From positions 19,131,001-19,195,000 of the forward strand of contig OX424563.1 in NCBI GenBank assembly GCA_949152475.1: DNA of 64,000 nt, read 5' to 3'. The position numbers and the translations under genes are program-made. The notes beneath the pieces were generated by a model, which saw only the letters and a program-made list of their open reading frames with translations, did no database searches and was not told the DNA's origin. Positions 60,599-64,000 of this stretch are shown here, one piece after another; positions within the stretch are counted from its first letter, which is position 1, and each line of letters opens with the position of its first letter. The stretch comes from Terebella lapidaria. Its lineage: Eukaryota > Annelida > Polychaeta > Terebellida > Terebellidae.

Positions 60599-61306
60599 TC
60601 AGAGTCCCTTCGCAGTTTTCACTTTTGCCAACACCGTGGCATAGTCCAGGCGACTCTTGGAGCTTTCCTGTAGTCGAACATCAATTCTATACCGTATTTG
60701 ATTGTAGAGGTTCCTCGCCAGTGTTGCGTAGGTGCTTTGCTGGGTTGAAGAGGCTCCATTTGGCTTCCTGTGAACGTACCACATCCAATTTATTGATCAC
60801 TCTTAGCGTAGGACGATATCGAAGTAGCCAACCACCCAAAAGATACCGATGTAACGAAACGCTCGTAAAAGTTCAGAGTTGCAGTAGCAGCACAAAATAG
60901 TTAGGTCATTATCGGAACTGACCCTATTATCATAGGTCAAACATAGCTTGAAAAAAGAAACTACACAGTCAAGCTGTGGGAATGAAACTCTCAGAATTAT
61001 TAGAACAGGTCATAAAATCATATCAAAGGTATCTTACCACTCAAGCAGCACCATCCCCCACGTCAAGAACTCGGGGAATCGTCCGTCGTCGAAGTCGAAA
61101 ACATACGTCACTACTGACGGCTGACTATCCGACAGCGAAGCCACGCGGGCAGTCCAGCCGTCGTTGCCGGAATCGACAGCCTCCGTGGCACCTCCCACAG
61201 GCCCGTACGTCACGTAGGCTGGGTTCTTATGGCGACGCTGGTAGTTAAATGCCTGGAGCGGATCCGTCGTGGAGAGTCCTGAGGCCTGAACCTTAAAGAC
61301 GATCAT
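60599..61306 (-). CDS. Two-exon gene for a 145-residue protein, family not recognised
   Basis: Exon 1 (61038-61306) starts with an ATG in good context (ATAGCCATGATC) and reads MIVFKVQASGLSTTDPLQAF, continuing through NPAYVTYGPVGGATEAVDSG and VVTYVFDFDDGRFPEFLTWG. It ends in TG before a strong donor, GTAAGA. Exon 2 (60599-60767) follows an acceptor TACGTTCACAG and completes the Trp codon in phase: KPNGASSTQQSTYATLARNL, then RIDVRLQESSKSRLDYATVL and a stop after KTAKGL. Exon 1 is visibly GC-richer than its surroundings, and an AATAAA follows the stop. I see no signal peptide or membrane segment. No function is proposed. Upstream exons are possible. Codon-like composition, matched phases and the poly(A) signal argue against chance. 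Confidence 0.6.
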
Positions 61307-61819
61307 GGCTATTGGAGTTATATATCTTCTCTTGGATAATAGTTCGACTTCATTAAATTCACAATCGTTTTAAGTTATATCGTATGGATCTAAGCATCGT
61401 ATGCTATTTCATATGAATCTGTTCATGATGGGCATCACTAACCAACTTGGTTACAGCAATAGTGAGGAATATCATTTGTAAGATGCCCCACTGAAATTAA
61501 AGCAAATACTGGAATTAAATTTAAAAATAAAGTTAAAAAAAAACGTTTAAATCGATATGAATATTTCATTAAAGATAGAATAAAACCAGTTATCCACAAA
61601 TCATATCTAGCTTAATGATACAGATAATACGAATCCCTAATTTACGCACTAACTACTGAGAAGGTATGCCAGAACTAAACATAGAGCCGTAGGGCTCTGC
61701 GCTTACCGGACCCAAGATATATGTTTCAGTTATATGTAAGCTGAAAGCGATGTCATGAAGTCATGAGAATAATTCCACATCATTCACGCCTAAAACTTGC
61801 TCTACGTAAGTCGATCGTG

Positions 61820-62702
61820 TTAGAGCCTAATATACAATGATATGCTCTGACCTTGAAAACGAGGTCAAGTGTCAGGTTCAAGGTCATCGAAATAAAGTGT
61901 CAGGTTCAAGGTCATCGAAATATTCGGCATACATCATTTCCTATATGTTCACAATTGATTTCTAAGCTGTAAAGTCGATAATAAGCGAGACATTAGCCAT
62001 TTTGTCATGTGACCTTGAAAATGAGGTCAAAGGTCAAATTCAAGGTCACGATAATATTCAGAATATATCATTTCCTATATGTGCACAATTGATTCCTTAG
62101 CTGTAAAGTCGATAAAAAGCGAGATATTAGCCATTTTGTGCTGTGACCTTGCAAATTAGGTCGAAGGTCATATTCAAGGTCACGAGAATAATCGGCATAT
62201 ATAATTTCCTATATGTGCACAATTGATTCCTAATGTCTAATCCCAATATTGAGTGAGATATTAGAAGAAATTTGTCCCCAAAGCATAGGCTAATTTAACA
62301 TGGGAAAGTCCTATCTGGGACCGGTCGAAAAAATCAAAATGGCTGCCACACGCAGACCGACGATCCAAGGGCAACGAAACTTATACACAGCACAAAGGTA
62401 TATCAGAGGAATCTTTTGAAACAAAAATCTCAAAACTGATCAGACAGTTTTTGAGAAAATGGCCGGCAAAGTCCAAATTTGGCCATTTTTCGACAAAATA
62501 GCCGCCATTTTGGAAAAAACGATTCAATCGACGAAAAAAAAAAATGATCCGGAGATATGGGCCCATAGAACATATTATTACAGCAACGTTCATCAAATAG
62601 ATTTTTCCTAGTGTTTGACAACGCAGACGCCGACACCGATGGACGGACGCCGGACGCAACCTGACGGCAATAGCTTATCGGACCATAGGTTCGGTAAGCT
62701 AG
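61820..62702. mobile_element. Right tract of the inverted-repeat pair, ending in an element terminus
   Basis: Units with TGACCTTGAAAATGAGGTCA and AGCGAGATATTAGCCATTTTGT mirror those at 59.9-60.5 kb. Then CATGGGAAAGTCCTATCTGGGAC and AAAATGGCCGGCA mirror 59.6-59.8 kb. It ends GACGGACGCCGGACGCAAC and TCGGTAAGCTAG (to 62702), the same kind of terminus as the element ending at 42278. I could not find a matching left terminus. Confidence 0.6.
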
Positions 62703-62879
62703 AAACGAAAAAAATTCAGCATTGTATTAAAATCATTTTTTTTAGACTGAAAACTTATTTCAATTTTCAGATTTTTTTTAGTCGCCCTTACCATTTTTTT
62801 CTCTTGTATCCACGAATTTGAAGTGAAGTCCTCGATTATTCTAAACAGAACTGTGAACTCGTATGAATAAAAATCAACG

Positions 62880-62931
62880 GCCGGGTGGGGTGGGGTGGGG
62901 GGGGGGGGGGGTTTGGGGGGGGGGGGGGCTG
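62880..62931. repeat. G-rich tract
   Basis: GGGTGGGGTGGGG is followed by two long G runs separated by TTT. It could form a G-quadruplex, and is also a likely place for sequencing-length error. A similar G run at 23342-23371 sits right upstream (on the minus strand) of an SLF2-like acceptor. Confidence 0.8.
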
Positions 62932-64000
62932 GAGGGCGAAGTGTATCAAGGTTACTGAACTTGGTGTGGCGACAAACTGACGACACATAATAATCCATTC
63001 ATTCGTTTATGAGCTATAGCTATCAGCTGTTAGCTATCATTGGCAGTCCATATGCGGAGCGCAACGATACATGCTTTTATTTCACAATATGTTGATGCGT
63101 GGACGTGTCAACAATGTCAATGATATATCATAGCATTAATAGACAATGCGTAGTTTTTATACTGGTATGCTAAATACGCTCGCGTTTTGGATTCGGCTCA
63201 CATAGATTCTATCAGCAGGATTGACACTCTTGAAAGGTAGCATATGGCCAGTTTGAAAGTAACAAAATGCGCTAAATGAACTTTCAGATGCATGAAAAAT
63301 CCAGGGATACTTTGAGTAGATTATGACAACTATCATACAAAATGTATTTCCAAAACGTGCAGCTAGTGTAAATAAAATCTATAGATTCGTATGTGTATGC
63401 TATTCATACACGCGCAACTGTCATATATATGGAAATGTATTGGTTAAATCTACTAAAAAAATTATTACCACAGGAAAAAAAGGTTTATAGACTCGTATAC
63501 CAGAGAAGATACAATTAATTGTCTATCGTATCAAATACATACATGGAAAGTAACCTTGTATACCAATAGGTACATTACCCTACCTGTTTATACACTCCTG
63601 TTATTTATCTTGGTGCACCCGTATTCACTGTCCAGAAATTTCTGCTGATTCAACACCCCTTGAAACACAACTCCTCGTGTGTAGGTTATTTCATTTTCAA
63701 GTGCAGTTTATTTTCTACGTACAATTTCATCGGTAGGTAAATTTTGAAAACAACTCTAGAGTTCTATGCAATATACTCACATATTTTAAATATAAATGCT
63801 TCTCTCCACTGTTATGTATGCGAAGCTGTGTCATGGGCTGATTTTCGAAACCTGACGTAAGTTAAACTCACATAAACCACAGCACATTTCAAAGTATCTA
63901 TATATCTATTAACGTCTGAAATTTTTCCTGGTTTCCGAAGCTACATCTGCTGTTATCTGGATGTAAATATGTCAAAAGTAGAAGATAGTCTCACAGACGG
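62932..64000. other. Right edge, nothing recognised
   Basis: AT-rich DNA with short frames only. No convincing exon, repeat boundary or RNA gene was seen. Confidence 0.4.

Overview
This is a 64 kb piece of animal nuclear DNA. Its genes are split by short spliceosomal introns, and their proteins match bilaterian families: MCMBP, SEC23IP, an SLF2/FAM178-like protein and THOC1. The space between and inside the genes is full of minisatellites, inverted-repeat elements and LINE scraps of the kind common in marine invertebrates. I read it as a non-vertebrate bilaterian (amphioxus, hemichordate, echinoderm or mollusc would all fit) and cannot name the species. No bacterial, organellar, CRISPR, retrovirus-like or Polinton-like sequence was recognised.

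Layout. (1) 211-3961, minus: the first eleven exons of MCMBP, whose 3' end lies off the left edge. (2) 3962-5535: the gap shared with the divergent SEC23IP gene, holding an E2F-like site and an E-box, a LINE 3' scrap and a small inverted-repeat element. (3) 5536-13517, plus: complete 20-exon SEC23IP. (4) 13518-17702: convergent 3' ends with a 2.8 kb composite minisatellite element. (5) 17703-28456, minus: a 19-exon SLF2-like gene. (6) 30128-38897, minus: one giant coding exon plus a small 5' exon, encoding about 2,830 residues with two perfect-phase repeat arrays; family not recognised. (7) 38.9-49.2 kb: repeat-rich DNA with several well-bounded non-autonomous elements. (8) 49787-52082, plus: THOC1 with only one intron. 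(9) 52.2-64 kb: decayed repeats, with a compact unrecognised two-exon gene at 60.6-61.3 kb lying between two inverted repeat tracts.

How the genes relate. MCMBP (MCM2-7 unloading and replisome assembly) and SLF2 (recruitment of SMC5/6 to DNA damage) both act in genome maintenance. SEC23IP acts at ER exit sites, and THOC1 in mRNP packaging and export. The MCMBP/SEC23IP head-to-head pair is, from memory, also found in human (10q26), so it is probably an old linkage. Exon boundaries were placed by hand from splice sites, reading phase and remembered human proteins; every exon of MCMBP, SEC23IP, the SLF2-like gene and THOC1 joins in frame.

Most notable observations: a U12-type AT-AC intron in MCMBP, a 12-nt microexon in SEC23IP, a GC-AG intron in the SLF2-like gene, the giant repeat-bearing protein, the small two-exon gene between inverted repeats, and two well-bounded inverted-repeat elements at 43.9 and 46.6 kb.
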